Positions 54,425-64,000 of a stretch of 64,000 nucleotides of DNA are shown here, piece after piece. Positions within the stretch are counted from its first letter, which is position 1. Every line of letters begins with the position of its first letter. Source of the DNA: Bacteroidota bacterium (GTDB taxonomy: Bacteria; Bacteroidota; Bacteroidia; B-17B0; Aurantibacillaceae); contig JAAFIQ010000001.1 in NCBI GenBank assembly GCA_013298715.1, forward strand, positions 372,001-436,000. The letters run 5' to 3'. The position numbers were made by a program, and so were the translations under genes. The notes beneath the pieces are model-generated. The model was given only the letters and a program-made list of their open reading frames with translations, was not told where the DNA came from and did no database searches.

Positions 54425-55032
54425 TGTTTTATAACTCTTACTTCACAATTGGCCAACAGGCACAGGCTATTTTTAAAGATAGAGGTAGTAAATTTATTGG
54501 TTCCATTCACAACGTTGAAAATGAAACGGAAGTAAAACTAATTTTATCAAAAATAAAAACAGAGCACCCTGGCGCAAACCACTATTGCTATGCGTGGCGC
54601 ATTGGAAAAAATTACGATGCTTACAGAACAAATGATGACGGTGAACCAAATAATACTGCGGGTAAGCCAATTTTTTCTGTTATTCAAAGCAATAACTTAA
54701 CCAATACATTAATTGTTGTAACGCGTTATTTTGGAGGAACACAGTTAGGTGTGCCTGGCTTAATAAATGCCTATAAAACAACAGCTGCTGAAACGCTTGC
54801 ACTAACTACTATTGTTGAACTTCAGATACAACTCGATTTTGAATTACAATTTAATGTAGATGAGTTAAGTGCCGCCATGTTATTATTAAAACAACTAAAT
54901 GCAACTATCAAGAACCAAGAATATAGTTTAGACAACGTTTATAAGATACAATATAGTATAGACAAAACTAAGCATGAATTACTTTTAAACAAACTTAGCA
55001 AACACTATACGTTTAAGCTAAAAGAAGTATAA
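54424..55032 (+). CDS. YigZ/IMPACT-family protein
   Basis: Protein of 202 residues. The N-terminal UPF0029/IMPACT domain shows FKDRGSKFIGSIHNVENETE, HYCYAWRIGKNYDAYRTNDD and VVTRYFGGTQLGVPGLINAY, and a C-terminal ferredoxin-like domain follows. ATG at 54424 overlaps the transporter stop. The biochemical role of YigZ is not settled; IMPACT proteins act on translation control in eukaryotes. Confidence 0.9.
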   Translation: MFYNSYFTIGQQAQAIFKDRGSKFIGSIHNVENETEVKLILSKIKTEHPGANHYCYAWRIGKNYDAYRTNDDGEPNNTAGKPIFSVIQSNNLTNTLIVVTRYFGGTQLGVPGLINAYKTTAAETLALTTIVELQIQLDFELQFNVDELSAAMLLLKQLNATIKNQEYSLDNVYKIQYSIDKTKHELLLNKLSKHYTFKLKEV

Positions 55033-55050
55033 ATTTACACCCACGAAAAA

Positions 55051-55989
55051 ATGAAACTGAATTACACCCTTTTAAAAACTATGTGCCATATACCTGCCAC
55101 AAGCGGTAACGAAGGCGCTATGACAAATTTTTTATTAAACTATATTAAAACAAATAGTGCCTCTTGGAAAACTAAACCCAAAGTTTTTGCAGGTAAAGGC
55201 TGGCAAGAAAATATTGTTTTGGTTTTTGGAAAGCCTACCACGGCAGTGTTTGCACATATTGATAACATTGGTTTTACAGTAAGGTATGGTAATCAATTGG
55301 TGAAAATTGGAGGGCCAGTAACGAGCGATGGATTTTTACTACACGGCACAGATAGCAAAGGAAATCAATTAGCTGAGTTAAAAACTATTACTGATAAAAA
55401 AAGCGGATTTAAACAATTAACCTACAAAGCTAAACGTGATTTTGATAGAGGTACAGATTTAAGTTTTGTAGCTAATTGGCGAGAGGATGAAGAGTATGTG
55501 CAATGTTGCTACATGGATAATAGACTTGGTGTTTTTACAGCACTAGAATTAGCTAAAACGTTAAAAAACGGTGTTATTGTATTTAGCACTTGTGAAGAGC
55601 ATGGTGGAGGAAGCGTATCCTTCATTCAAAAATTTTTAGCAGAAAAATATAAAATCTCTCAAGCCTTAATTTGTGATATATCTTGGATTAGCGATGGCGT
55701 AAGTTTTGCTAAAGGCCCTGTAATTAGTTTGCGCGATAGTTTGGTACCACGTAAAGTGTATATTGATAAAATTATTGCCATAGCTAAAAAGAATAAATGC
55801 GCATTTCAATTAGAGGTGGAAGGCAGTGGTGGTAGCGATGCTAAAGAATTACAAATGGCCGCTTACCCTTGGGATTGGTGCTTTATTGGTGCGGCCGAAG
55901 ATAATGTACACACACCAAATGAAAAAGTTCACAAAAAAGATATTGAAGGCATGATAAAATTGTATGAGGTGTTGATGAAGGAGCTGTAA
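55051..55989 (+). CDS. M42-family metallo-aminopeptidase-like protein
   Basis: Protein of 312 residues of the M42/M20-like zinc peptidase clan. Candidate metal ligands are His in AVFAHIDNIGF, Asp in CYMDNRLGVFTALELAK, Glu in STCEEHGGGS, Asp in ALICDISWIS and the terminal His in EDNVHTPNEKVH. The cytosolic family releases N-terminal amino acids or acts on short peptides. Third gene of a short run with EamA and yigZ, 18 bp after the latter. Confidence 0.88.
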   Translation: MKLNYTLLKTMCHIPATSGNEGAMTNFLLNYIKTNSASWKTKPKVFAGKGWQENIVLVFGKPTTAVFAHIDNIGFTVRYGNQLVKIGGPVTSDGFLLHGTDSKGNQLAELKTITDKKSGFKQLTYKAKRDFDRGTDLSFVANWREDEEYVQCCYMDNRLGVFTALELAKTLKNGVIVFSTCEEHGGGSVSFIQKFLAEKYKISQALICDISWISDGVSFAKGPVISLRDSLVPRKVYIDKIIAIAKKNKCAFQLEVEGSGGSDAKELQMAAYPWDWCFIGAAEDNVHTPNEKVHKKDIEGMIKLYEVLMKEL

Positions 55990-56045
55990 TTGGCTATGCG
56001 TTTTAATCTTAGTGACCTCCTTACACTAAAACTAAATTTTGTCTA

Positions 56046-56375
56046 TTAGTTTTGGATTGCCTTGAGTAGTTCACTCAGCTCCTTATCGGTAAGATTTTCT
56101 TTTTCGGATTTATCATAAATCGAGAGTAGATAAACAGTCTCATTGGTAACAACAATATTTGTAATAATTCTTGCTCCACCGCTTTTACCCTTTCCTTTAG
56201 AAGCAATGGAGATACGAATTTTAAAACAATTTTTCCCAATTGCAGTGCCTTGTTCAGGATTTTCTTTTAGTTCATATACCAGTTGTAAAAGTTCTGTTTT
56301 TAGCGAAATATATTTTTTGATGAGCCTTTTGGCTTGCTTTTCAAAAATCTCAATGGTCTTTACCTTATAGCTCAT
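56046..56375 (-). CDS. RelE/ParE-type toxin of a second TA pair
   Basis: Protein of 109 residues of the RelE/ParE superfamily (KTIEIFEKQAKRLIKKYISL, then CFKIRISIASKGKGKSGGAR and VYLLSIYDKSEKENLTDKEL). The family members cleave mRNA on the ribosome or inhibit gyrase; which applies here is unclear. It overlaps the upstream antitoxin by 11 bp. Confidence 0.85.
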   Translation of the reverse strand: MSYKVKTIEIFEKQAKRLIKKYISLKTELLQLVYELKENPEQGTAIGKNCFKIRISIASKGKGKSGGARIITNIVVTNETVYLLSIYDKSEKENLTDKELSELLKAIQN

Positions 56376-56571
56376 TTAAAAAATCTTCGGCATTACGTGC
56401 CTTCTTTTTACCAGCTTTAATCAATTTCATTTCTTCAACTGCCTCTTTGATCTCCTCCATTAGCAGAGCTTTTGCATCTGTAAGCGGTTTGGCCTTTACA
56501 TAAGAAATACTTCTTAATACTTCAATTAGTGAAGCAGCTTTATTGTCTGGAATGTCCAATAATACTTTCAT
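56365..56571 (-). CDS. antitoxin of the second TA pair
   Basis: Small protein of 68 residues with a likely N-terminal strand for DNA binding (MKVLLDIPDNKAASLIEVLR) and a C-terminal helical, charged toxin-binding part (IKEAVEEMKLIKAGKKKARN). Antitoxin-toxin order with 11-bp overlap. The family name is not certain. Confidence 0.75.
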   Translation of the reverse strand: MKVLLDIPDNKAASLIEVLRSISYVKAKPLTDAKALLMEEIKEAVEEMKLIKAGKKKARNAEDFLNEL

Positions 56572-56804
56572 TGTATTAATTATTTATTGGTAAATACCTA
56601 TTCGATTTTTAATTTTTTGAGTTAATCTTGCTTTGTAATAGAAAAAAACGTGAAATATCTTTAAAATCAAATATACAATAAATTTTTGAAATTTTTGTTA
56701 TTGGTTTCCTCCTTTAGCAGGATAGCTAACTATTGAAACAATCTTTTTTTGTTTACGAATCGTGGTTTGTATAAGATTGTTAATTAAAAACATATACCAG
56801 CTTA

Positions 56805-57860
56805 TCAATGCAAAATTTTAAACACCAATTCCTTTAGTAATTCTCCATTTGGTATACTCGCATTGTCTATCCCTTTACTTTTTAAATCGGCTTGTTTTAG
56901 GTAAGAAAAAATATGTTTTAATTTTAGAGTTGAATAGTTTGCGGCTGCTTTAGCATAACCATCCACAAAAAACGGATTAACACCCAAAGCGCTTGCTGCG
57001 GCAAATTTACTTTTATCTGTTATAAAATGGTACTTTAATATTTTCGAGAAATAACCATACAAGGAGCTTAAAATTAAAACGCTTGGATGTTCTTTTTCGT
57101 TTGCGGCAAAGTAATTTACAATTTGGTTAGCTTTTAAAACATCTTTTTTTGCAAGTGCATCCTGTAATTCAAAAACATTATAATCTTTACTAATTCCAAT
57201 GTTATCCTGTATTAGCTCCGCCGTAATTTCATTCCCTTCAGGTAAATTGATTAAAAGTTTGTCAATTTCATTACTTATTTTACTTAAATCATTTCCTAAA
57301 AACTCTGCTAATAAAAAAGTTGCTTTTGGGTTAATTTTATAATTCTTTTCTTTTACCAAATTGGTTATCCATTCGGGTAACTGATTATCGTACAACTTAT
57401 TACTTTCAATAAAAACAGAGCTTTTTTGCAAGGCTTTCGCAATGGCACTCCTCTTATCAATGCTTTTGTATTTAAAAGCAAAAACTAATATTGTAGTTGG
57501 TTGTGGGTTTTGCAAATACGTAATTAATTGTTGTGTGCTTGAATTACTGTTTCCTTTGCTCGTATCTCCCCCATCGGCACTTTTATTAAATTCTTTTATG
57601 TTTTGTGCTTCTTTAACTATTACCACTTGGTAATCGCTCATCATAGGAAATTGTTTGGCAAGCCCTAAAACACCTGTTAAATCAACATCTTTACCATAAA
57701 CAACATTCTGGTTAAATTCTCTGTCTGCTTCATCTAAGGCATTATACTCAATATAATCACTTAACAAATCTATATAATAAGCCTCCTCGCCACAAAAAAA
57801 ATAAACAGGCTTAAAAATTTTCCGTTTTAAATCAAGGAGTATTTGGTTTACTTCTTTCAC
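56805..57860 (-). CDS. holA: DNA polymerase III delta subunit
   Basis: Protein of 351 residues of the HolA clamp-loader family (FKPVYFFCGEEAYYIDLLSD at the start, DYQVVIVKEAQNIKEFNKSA, FLGNDLSKISNEIDKLLINL). It wrenches open the sliding clamp. The ATP-binding site is degenerate in the family. The start lies directly at the stop of the histidine kinase gene upstream (57861). Confidence 0.9.
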   Translation of the reverse strand: MKEVNQILLDLKRKIFKPVYFFCGEEAYYIDLLSDYIEYNALDEADREFNQNVVYGKDVDLTGVLGLAKQFPMMSDYQVVIVKEAQNIKEFNKSADGGDTSKGNSNSSTQQLITYLQNPQPTTILVFAFKYKSIDKRSAIAKALQKSSVFIESNKLYDNQLPEWITNLVKEKNYKINPKATFLLAEFLGNDLSKISNEIDKLLINLPEGNEITAELIQDNIGISKDYNVFELQDALAKKDVLKANQIVNYFAANEKEHPSVLILSSLYGYFSKILKYHFITDKSKFAAASALGVNPFFVDGYAKAAANYSTLKLKHIFSYLKQADLKSKGIDNASIPNGELLKELVFKILH

Positions 57861-59840
57861 TTATAGTTTTGTTAGTTCAAGCAAATAACTTGTGCCGTTT
57901 GTTGTATCTACTTTCATGTTAGCATTAAGTTGTTCTGATAAAATTTCAATTAATTCCAATCCCATAGATTTTGATTCAGAGTCGAAGTGCTTTTCTTTAA
58001 GACCAACACCGTTATCGCTAATTCTTAGAAAGGTGCCGTTGTTCTCTTTATAAAGTGCCACTTTTATGGTACCATGATTATTGGGGAAAGCGTGTTTGTA
58101 GCAATTGGTAAGTATTTCGTTTATTATTAACCCTAGTGGCACTGCGTTATCAATTGATAATCGTTTTTCTAATTCTTCAATTTCAACAACTAATTTTATA
58201 TTAGAAGTAGGGATAGTTGCTTCAATTTGATATACTAATTTTTCTACGTAGCTACTTAGCACCACCGTTGATAAATTCCCTTTTTGATAGAGCATTTGAT
58301 GCGTAAGCGCTATGGATTCAATACGTTGCTTGGCTTCTGTTAAAATTGATTCCGTTTTTTCGTCAAGCGATTTACCAATTTGTAAACTAAGCATACTGGT
58401 AATAATTTGTAAATTATTTTTTACGCGGTGATGAATTTCTTTAATTAATAATTCTTTTTCTTTAAGCGAATTTTCAATTTGTAAATTTTGCTGATAAATT
58501 TTCTGATTCACTGCCGATAACTCTAACTCGCGCTTTTTTACAAAATTGTTATTTAAAACTAAGAATATTATAATGGCAATAAGCATAAAAATACCAGCTA
58601 CTAAATAGGCTCTGTATGTTTTTTGTTTAGCGTCTTGTAAAGCTATCGCTTTTAATTCTTCACTTTTTTCTTCTAACTGTTTTTCTTTTTGTTCAACATT
58701 AAATGCAACCTCCTCGTTTACTATCTGCCGTTCCTTTTCAAGAGAAATAACACTGTCTTTTAACTCAATGTATTGTTTATAAATAAGATTAGCTTGCTTT
58801 TCATTACTTGTATTGGAGTAGTAGTTTGCTTTTGCGAGTAAGTATTTTAAAACACTCGTTCTTGGTAAATCTCTTCTCTTTAAAATAATTTCTGAGCTAT
58901 CTAAGTATTTTCTTGCAAGCGTGTGATTGTTTAATTTACTATAACATTCTGCAATAATGTTGTAACTGTTTAAAGCGCTCTCAAATTGTAACGATATTAA
59001 ACTAAAATAAACATCGTTTTTTAATAGAGGAATAGCTTTTTTAAACTCGCCTTTATTGAACAAACTGTAACCTAAATTCCCATCAATTAACCCTGAATAA
59101 AAAACCAGATTACTTGTGCTTTTCTCCGAGAAAGGCATTTTTTCTAATACCTGTTTGGCCTTTAAAAAATAAAATTCTGCACTATCCGATTTTTTTAAAC
59201 TGTTAAAAAAAACGCCTAGGTCATTATAAAAATAAATTTTGGATACGGGATTGCTACTATTTGAGTCGAGTTTAAACTCAGTTCTCCTTTCAGCAATGGC
59301 CTCTGATAATAATCCTAACATACTGTACATAGTACTTCTAGAGGTACCTTTATTTAATACCAACTCGGCGGGCTTACGTTTAATATTAGATTCTAAAATT
59401 CTATTTATATTAAACGCTCTTCTTAAATCTTTTATTTTTACTAAGCACTCTTTTAAACTTAATAAAGTTATTAACGAATCTTTAATATTATCTGAATGAT
59501 TAACTAAACAGTTTTCTAATATATAAATTGCTTTTGCATAATTTCCGTTACTTATTTCAATTTCAGAATCTATTTTATCGAACAAAAATTTCGCTTCCTT
59601 GCTTTGTGTGTTTTGATAAACCGATTTTTTTATCGCATCTAAGGTATCTTTAATTAACGGATAAATTTCTTTAATACTCTCGAACTTAACATCGGCTACT
59701 AATTTTACTTTTTCTTTTTTATTTGAAGAATTAAATTTTTTATAAAACTCCTCTTGATTAATTTGAGCATTTAAGCATACTACTCCAAAAAGAAAAAATA
59801 ATAAATATGTAATTCTCTGATTCAAGTTTATCCTGCCCAT
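57861..59840 (-). CDS. TPR sensor histidine kinase (HisKA_2 type)
   Basis: Protein of 659 residues with a signal peptide ([17 protein letters not shown]), TPR-like repeats over about 60-380 (for example [18 protein letters not shown] and [20 protein letters not shown]), a transmembrane helix (about 410-430, [20 protein letters not shown]), a HisKA_2 phospho-acceptor [20 protein letters not shown], and an HATPase domain ([34 protein letters not shown]). It overlaps the ComM gene by 13 bp and abuts holA. No response regulator is adjacent. Confidence 0.93.
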   Translation of the reverse strand: MGRINLNQRITYLLFFLFGVVCLNAQINQEEFYKKFNSSNKKEKVKLVADVKFESIKEIYPLIKDTLDAIKKSVYQNTQSKEAKFLFDKIDSEIEISNGNYAKAIYILENCLVNHSDNIKDSLITLLSLKECLVKIKDLRRAFNINRILESNIKRKPAELVLNKGTSRSTMYSMLGLLSEAIAERRTEFKLDSNSSNPVSKIYFYNDLGVFFNSLKKSDSAEFYFLKAKQVLEKMPFSEKSTSNLVFYSGLIDGNLGYSLFNKGEFKKAIPLLKNDVYFSLISLQFESALNSYNIIAECYSKLNNHTLARKYLDSSEIILKRRDLPRTSVLKYLLAKANYYSNTSNEKQANLIYKQYIELKDSVISLEKERQIVNEEVAFNVEQKEKQLEEKSEELKAIALQDAKQKTYRAYLVAGIFMLIAIIIFLVLNNNFVKKRELELSAVNQKIYQQNLQIENSLKEKELLIKEIHHRVKNNLQIITSMLSLQIGKSLDEKTESILTEAKQRIESIALTHQMLYQKGNLSTVVLSSYVEKLVYQIEATIPTSNIKLVVEIEELEKRLSIDNAVPLGLIINEILTNCYKHAFPNNHGTIKVALYKENNGTFLRISDNGVGLKEKHFDSESKSMGLELIEILSEQLNANMKVDTTNGTSYLLELTKL

Positions 59841-61369
59841 CCTTCCCTATCTAAACTACGGTATTGTATAGCTTCTGCAATGTGGGTTGTTTCAATAGTT
59901 TCCGAATTCTCTAAATCTGCAATGGTTCTTCCTACTTTTAAAATTCTGTCATAAGCCCTAGCGCTCAATCCTAAACGTTCCATTGCATTTTTAAGCAAAG
60001 TGTTCCCCGCTTCATTTAAGCTACAGTAAGTTTTTAAATCGGCAGTGCGCATTTGTGCGTTGCAATACACACTTTCATTTTTTTCAAAACGTTGGCTTTG
60101 TTTTAATCGTGCAGCTATTACTCTTTCTCTAATTTTAGCGCTCGTTTCACTTGTTTGTTGTTTGCTTAGCTCGCTAAAAGGAACAGGGGTAACCTCAACA
60201 TGTAAATCAATTCTATCCAGCAATGGGCCGCTAATTTTAGTTAAGTATTTTTGAACGATGCCTGGCCCACAAACACATTCTTTTTCTGGGTGATTATAAA
60301 AACCACAAGGGCAAGGATTCATACTAGCAACCAACATAAAACTTGCCGGATAATCAACCGTAAATTTTGCACGACTTATATTTACAACTCGGTCTTCAAG
60401 CGGTTGGCGCATTACTTCTAACACGGTGCGTTTAAATTCTGGCAATTCATCTAAAAATAGAACACCGTTATGTGCTAAGCTAATTTCGCCTGGTTGTGGA
60501 TTATTTCCACCACCAACAAGCGCTACATCGCTTATAGTATGGTGCGGACTTCTAAAAGGGCGTTGTGTAATTAATCCTTTTCCGCCTTTTCCAGTTCGCC
60601 CAGCAACACTGTGTATTTTAGTCGTTTCAAGAGCTTCTTCAATTGTAAGTGGGGGTAATATACCCGGCAAACGTTTGCTCAGCATGGTTTTTCCGGCACC
60701 TGGCGGGCCAATTAAAATTACGTTATGTCCGCCAGCTGCCGCAATTTCTAGCGAACGTTTTATATTTTCTTGCCCTTTTACATCCGAAAAATCGAATTCA
60801 GAATTAAATACTGGCTCATTAAACAAGGTAGATAAATTGGCTTTTACTTGCGTTAACTGAGCATCACCACGCAAAAACGATATAAGTTCTTTTAAATTAT
60901 TGACTGCTAAAACTTCTAAACCATCTACCACAGAGGCTTCTGAGCAATTATCACTTGGTAAAATAATTCCTTTAAAACCATCTTTTTTTGCTTGCAATGC
61001 AATTGGCAAAACGCCTTTTATTGGCCTTACCTCGCCATCCAAAGCAAGTTCGCCCATAATGGCATATTCGGTTATTAAATCATTAGGAATTTGTTCGTTT
61101 GCAGCTAAAATACCTGTGGCAATAGGTAAATCATAGGCAGACCCTTCTTTTCTAATATCTGCTGGGGCTAAATTTACCGTTATTTGTTTACCCGGAATTT
61201 TTAAGTTGATTTGTTTTAATGCAGTGTCAATACGTTGTTGACTTTCTTTTACAGCGCTGTCAGGCAACCCAACCATGTAAAAATTAACGCCGTTACCTAT
61301 ATTTACTTCTATAGTAATTTTTGTGGCACTTATCCCATGCACAGCATATCCAAATGTTTTTACAAGCAT
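59828..61369 (-). CDS. ComM/YifB-family AAA+ ATPase
   Basis: Protein of 513 residues with a Lon-like N-terminal domain, Walker [16 protein letters not shown], Walker [12 protein letters not shown], and the cysteine-rich zinc segment [18 protein letters not shown] typical of Mg-chelatase-like YifB proteins. ComM is a hexameric helicase that aids branch migration in natural transformation in other bacteria; the role here is inferred from family. Divergent from a small exported-protein gene. Confidence 0.93.
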   Translation of the reverse strand: MLVKTFGYAVHGISATKITIEVNIGNGVNFYMVGLPDSAVKESQQRIDTALKQINLKIPGKQITVNLAPADIRKEGSAYDLPIATGILAANEQIPNDLITEYAIMGELALDGEVRPIKGVLPIALQAKKDGFKGIILPSDNCSEASVVDGLEVLAVNNLKELISFLRGDAQLTQVKANLSTLFNEPVFNSEFDFSDVKGQENIKRSLEIAAAGGHNVILIGPPGAGKTMLSKRLPGILPPLTIEEALETTKIHSVAGRTGKGGKGLITQRPFRSPHHTISDVALVGGGNNPQPGEISLAHNGVLFLDELPEFKRTVLEVMRQPLEDRVVNISRAKFTVDYPASFMLVASMNPCPCGFYNHPEKECVCGPGIVQKYLTKISGPLLDRIDLHVEVTPVPFSELSKQQTSETSAKIRERVIAARLKQSQRFEKNESVYCNAQMRTADLKTYCSLNEAGNTLLKNAMERLGLSARAYDRILKVGRTIADLENSETIETTHIAEAIQYRSLDREGWAG

Positions 61370-61407
61370 TTCAACGCCAAATTAGCGTTTTTATCTTATA
61401 TAAAGTA

Positions 61408-61439
61408 TTTTTAAATACGTATTTTTTTCTGTATGTTTG
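61408..61439 (+). promoter_or_regulatory. candidate promoter for the 145-residue exported protein
   Basis: TTTTT at 61408-61412 and TATGTTTG at 61432-61439, 19 nt apart. The box lies inside an upstream in-frame ATG extension, so it supports the start at 61460. Confidence 0.45.
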
Positions 61440-61459
61440 AAAGGATAAAAACTTATTTA

Positions 61460-61897
61460 ATGAAAAAGATTATTTTGTTAGCCTTGGCGTTTTGTACGCT
61501 AACCATAAATGCCCAAGAAGAAAAAGCACCAGAGCTAAATTGCTATAACAAGTGGGCTGCGAAGTTTGAAGATAGAGGTGCCGAGGAGGTAAAAGATGGT
61601 GTTTACGATGATGTAATTATTACAAACAGACAAGGTAATAAAGCAATTTGCAACAACGGCAAAGCGGAAGTTTTAAAAGGAAAAATTTTGAAGTTTTATA
61701 TTTTGTTAAGTGATGGTTCTTATGAAGAAGTAAAACGCACTTGGAAAAATAAAACCAACGAAAATGTTACTATTATTAACGGTATAAGCAAAACATATGT
61801 TAGTGCGCACAATGAGTTAATTAATGTGCTATGGATTAAAAAAATTAAACCTAAAAAAGCCAAGCCTACAGTTGCTCCAGAACCTACAGATGATTAA
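61460..61897 (+). CDS. small exported hypothetical protein
   Basis: Protein of 145 residues with a signal peptide (KKIILLALAFCTLTINAQ). ATG at 61460 is preferred over the ATG at 61433, which overlaps a promoter box. The mature domain (CYNKWAAKFEDRGAEEVKDG, VIITNRQGNKAICNNGKAEV, YILLSDGSYEEVKRTWKNK) has one pair of cysteines and no family I can name. The C-terminus is lysine and proline rich. Function unknown. Confidence 0.75.
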   Translation: MKKIILLALAFCTLTINAQEEKAPELNCYNKWAAKFEDRGAEEVKDGVYDDVIITNRQGNKAICNNGKAEVLKGKILKFYILLSDGSYEEVKRTWKNKTNENVTIINGISKTYVSAHNELINVLWIKKIKPKKAKPTVAPEPTDD

Positions 61898-61907
61898 TAA
61901 TTAATAA

Positions 61908-62639
61908 ATGGAGCAGGCAGAGTGGTTTAAAGATTGGTTTGATTCGCCATACTATCATTTACTTTACAACAAAAGAAATTTAAGCGAAGCCGAATTTTTT
62001 ATTGAGAATTTGGTTAACAAATTACAATTGGCTCAAAATTTAAAAGTATGGGATTTAGCTTGTGGTAAAGGAAGGCATGCGGTTACCTTAAACAAATACA
62101 ATTTACAAGTTACTGGCACTGATTTATCAAGAAATAGTATTAGCGAAGCAAAGAAAAATGAATCTGATACTTTAGATTTTTTTGTACACGATATGCGTTT
62201 GCCTTTTAGGTTTAATTATTTTGACGCCGTATTTAATTTATTTACAAGCATCGGATACTTTGAAAATAGAAATGATAATTTTAAAGTATTTGATAGTGTT
62301 TACAAAGCACTTAAACCAAATGGTGTTTTTTTAATAGATTTTTTAAATCAGAATTTGATTTCATGTAATGGAAATACAATACTTGTGGAGCAAAGAGAAA
62401 ATATTACCTTTAAAATAAATAAACGTATTGAGCATAATAGAGTACTTAAAAAGATTAATTTTGAAGATGGAGATAAGAAGTACTATTTTGAAGAAAAAGT
62501 AGACTTGCTTAAAAAAAGCGACTTTTTAGAATTCGCTACCAGCGTTGGGTTTAAGCTGGTTAATAGTTTTGGGAATTATAGTTTAGATGCATACAATGAA
62601 TCTACTAGCGAGCGTCTAATTTTATTATTTAAAAAATAA
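61908..62639 (+). CDS. class I SAM-dependent methyltransferase
   Basis: Protein of 243 residues. The SAM-binding motif I is VWDLACGKGRHAVTLNKYN, with the acidic ribose contact in VTGTDLSRNS, motif II FFVHDMRLPFRFNYFDAVFN, and a substrate part with a Tyr/Phe-rich C-terminus. The substrate is unknown. It is 10 bp after the exported-protein gene and 1 bp before the ZIP transporter, so probably one transcript. Confidence 0.88.
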   Translation: MEQAEWFKDWFDSPYYHLLYNKRNLSEAEFFIENLVNKLQLAQNLKVWDLACGKGRHAVTLNKYNLQVTGTDLSRNSISEAKKNESDTLDFFVHDMRLPFRFNYFDAVFNLFTSIGYFENRNDNFKVFDSVYKALKPNGVFLIDFLNQNLISCNGNTILVEQRENITFKINKRIEHNRVLKKINFEDGDKKYYFEEKVDLLKKSDFLEFATSVGFKLVNSFGNYSLDAYNESTSERLILLFKK

Positions 62640-62640
62640 A

Positions 62641-63378
62641 ATGACAATTTTATTAGCAATAGTTTGTTTGGCATTGCCTATTATTATAAGCGGGAGTATT
62701 GCATTACTAATAAAAATTAATCAAGGTAATTTAAAATTAGTGTTGGCGTTAAGTGCTTCTTATTTATTTTCAATATCAATTATGCACTTGTTGCCTGAGG
62801 TTTTTCAAACAACACAAAATGGTAAACAAATTGGATTATTTATTGTTATTGGTTTTTGTCTTCAATTAATAATTGAGTCATTCAGCACTGGAATAGAGCA
62901 CGGACACGCACACGCGCATAACACTTCTTGCAAAAACCATTTACCGCATGGAATTATAATTGGCCTATTACTTCATTCATTGCTCGAAGGTCTGCCTATT
63001 TATAATCCACTTGCATCAAACAAAGTTTCTCCAATAAATTTTCAAATAATTTTAGGATTAGCTATGCATAACATTCCTATTGCAATAACATTTGTTACGC
63101 TGCTAAGAGAACATAAAACCTCAAAACAGAAAAATATATTCTTACTCATTATGCTCTCTGCAATGGCGCCATTGGGACTTTTAATAAGCTATGCGCTGCA
63201 TAATATAGGTTTAGGTACAATTATTAATTTTAGTAATATTGCTTTTGCTATTGTAATAGGAATATTTTTACACATAAGCACTGCTATTATGTTTGAAACA
63301 AGCGAGAACCACAGGTACACGTTTAAAAAAATAGCAGTATTACTTATAGGCGTTAGCTTGGCATTTCTTTTAAGTTAA
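62641..63378 (+). CDS. ZIP-family metal transporter
   Basis: Integral membrane protein of 245 residues with about eight helices. The loop after helix 3 is rich in His (GIEHGHAHAHNTSCKNHLPHG). Helix 4 has HSLLEGLPI and helix 5 has MHNIPIAITF, which carry the metal-binding His/Glu/Asn typical of ZIP proteins. It probably imports zinc or another divalent metal. Co-transcribed with the methyltransferase and followed by priA after 3 bp. Confidence 0.9.
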   Translation: MTILLAIVCLALPIIISGSIALLIKINQGNLKLVLALSASYLFSISIMHLLPEVFQTTQNGKQIGLFIVIGFCLQLIIESFSTGIEHGHAHAHNTSCKNHLPHGIIIGLLLHSLLEGLPIYNPLASNKVSPINFQIILGLAMHNIPIAITFVTLLREHKTSKQKNIFLLIMLSAMAPLGLLISYALHNIGLGTIINFSNIAFAIVIGIFLHISTAIMFETSENHRYTFKKIAVLLIGVSLAFLLS

Positions 63379-63381
63379 TTT

Positions 63382-64000
63382 ATGAAGCCTACTTTTTTTG
63401 TAGATATTATTGTGCCTTTGGCTGTACCACTTAAATATACCTATAGGGTGCCACAAGAACTAATAGTAGACCTAGAGGTTGGAAAGCGTGCCTTGGTTCA
63501 GTTTGGTAAATCGCGTATCTATACTGGCATTATTTATTCAATTCACGAACAAGCTCCAAAAAATTATACAGCAAAATACATAGAAGCCATTTTAGATAAT
63601 AAGGCAATTGTAACAAAAGAGCTCTTAAATTTTTGGGAGTGGATTGGTTTTTATTACTGCTCTGCTCCTGGCGAGGTTATGAATGCTGCCCTGCCAAGTG
63701 GCTTAAAGTTAAGTAGCACTTCGCATATTCAACTAAATGCTGAATTTAATTTAGAAGAAGTTGATCATGCTTACTTTAACGAGAAAGAACATAAACTACT
63801 AGACGCTTTGAATCTTACGCCTAGCTTAAGTTTTGATGATGTTATAAAACTGTTAAACATTAAAACCATTCAACCAACTATAAATAGTTTAATTAAAAAA
63901 AATGCAATTTTAATTTACGAAGAAGTAAAAGATAAGTACAAACCCAAGTTACAGGCATACGTTGCACTAAACGAAAAATTTAAAGAAGAGAGTGAACTTC
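63382..64000 (+). CDS. priA: primosomal protein N' (PriA), 5' part
   Basis: The first 206 residues are present; the gene runs off the window. They begin MKPTFFVDIIVPLAVPLKYT and contain the PriA 3' DNA-binding domain pattern (VGKRALVQFGKSRIYTGIIY, then WIGFYYCSAPGEVMNAALP) and a winged-helix-like part. The helicase core lies beyond the end. PriA restarts stalled replication forks. It starts 3 bp after the ZIP transporter gene. Confidence 0.92.
   Translation, partial: MKPTFFVDIIVPLAVPLKYTYRVPQELIVDLEVGKRALVQFGKSRIYTGIIYSIHEQAPKNYTAKYIEAILDNKAIVTKELLNFWEWIGFYYCSAPGEVMNAALPSGLKLSSTSHIQLNAEFNLEEVDHAYFNEKEHKLLDALNLTPSLSFDDVIKLLNIKTIQPTINSLIKKNAILIYEEVKDKYKPKLQAYVALNEKFKEESEL

Noticed and set aside
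1-64000. CRISPR array, tRNA or rRNA genes
   Set aside because: No regularly spaced direct repeats and no recognisable tRNA or rRNA sequence were seen. A covariance-model search would be needed for small RNAs.

Overview
The window is chromosomal DNA from a low-GC member of the Bacteroidota, most likely near the Flavobacteriales or a related free-living class. Evidence for this: there are almost no Shine-Dalgarno sequences; several genes carry the Bacteroidota -7 box TAnnTTTG, one with a well-spaced -33 TTTG; and there are several lineage-typical genes. These include a leucyl-tRNA synthetase with the large insertion before KMSKS, a fused alpha/beta 2-oxoacid dehydrogenase E1, DUF5777 and DUF4271 proteins, a lysine-rich HemD, ribosomal protein bTHX, a 29-residue basic protein, and TPR-type signalling proteins. 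MqnA points to the futalosine route to menaquinone. No tRNA, rRNA or CRISPR array was recognised.

Layout. 1-11 kb: cysS, a DUF922-like protein, a conserved acidic protein, leuS, a PAS-LuxR regulator with small neighbours, a secreted protein and dusB. 10.9-11.8 kb: a repeat-rich gap holding a MITE-like element, whose second copy opens the window, and an unrelated large palindrome. 11.8-20 kb: rng, the 29-residue protein, a TPR protein, an HU-like protein, mutY, YceI, DUF5777, DUF4271, hemD, rnpA and bTHX. 20-31 kb: a YkgJ cluster protein, a LURP-one-like protein, an 845-residue membrane-anchored protein, purM, marC, mqnA and a 1498-residue exported protein. 31-42 kb: tyrS-rpoN, gltX, a TPR protein that stops where an output domain would start, an alkyltransferase-like protein, a class A PBP, and a CoA-transferase pair interrupted by a membrane protein gene. 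42.3-45.6 kb is the most accessory-looking stretch: a gene remnant, a HigBA-type toxin-antitoxin pair with a candidate operator, an orphan AbiGi-like gene and two tandem secreted paralogues. 45.6-64 kb: the fused E1, an orphan histidine kinase, polA, two secreted proteins, an EamA transporter, a YigZ protein, an M42 peptidase, a second toxin-antitoxin pair, holA, a TPR histidine kinase, a ComM/YifB ATPase, a small exported protein, a methyltransferase, a ZIP transporter and the 5' part of priA.

Most genes are housekeeping genes in short operons with frequent strand switches. The most unusual signals are the dispersed MITE-like element, repeat-derived stretches read in frame inside leuS, the apparently truncated TPR signalling protein, the split CoA-transferase operon, and the small defence-like patch (HigBA plus AbiGi). 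No clearly new multi-gene system could be established from sequence alone.
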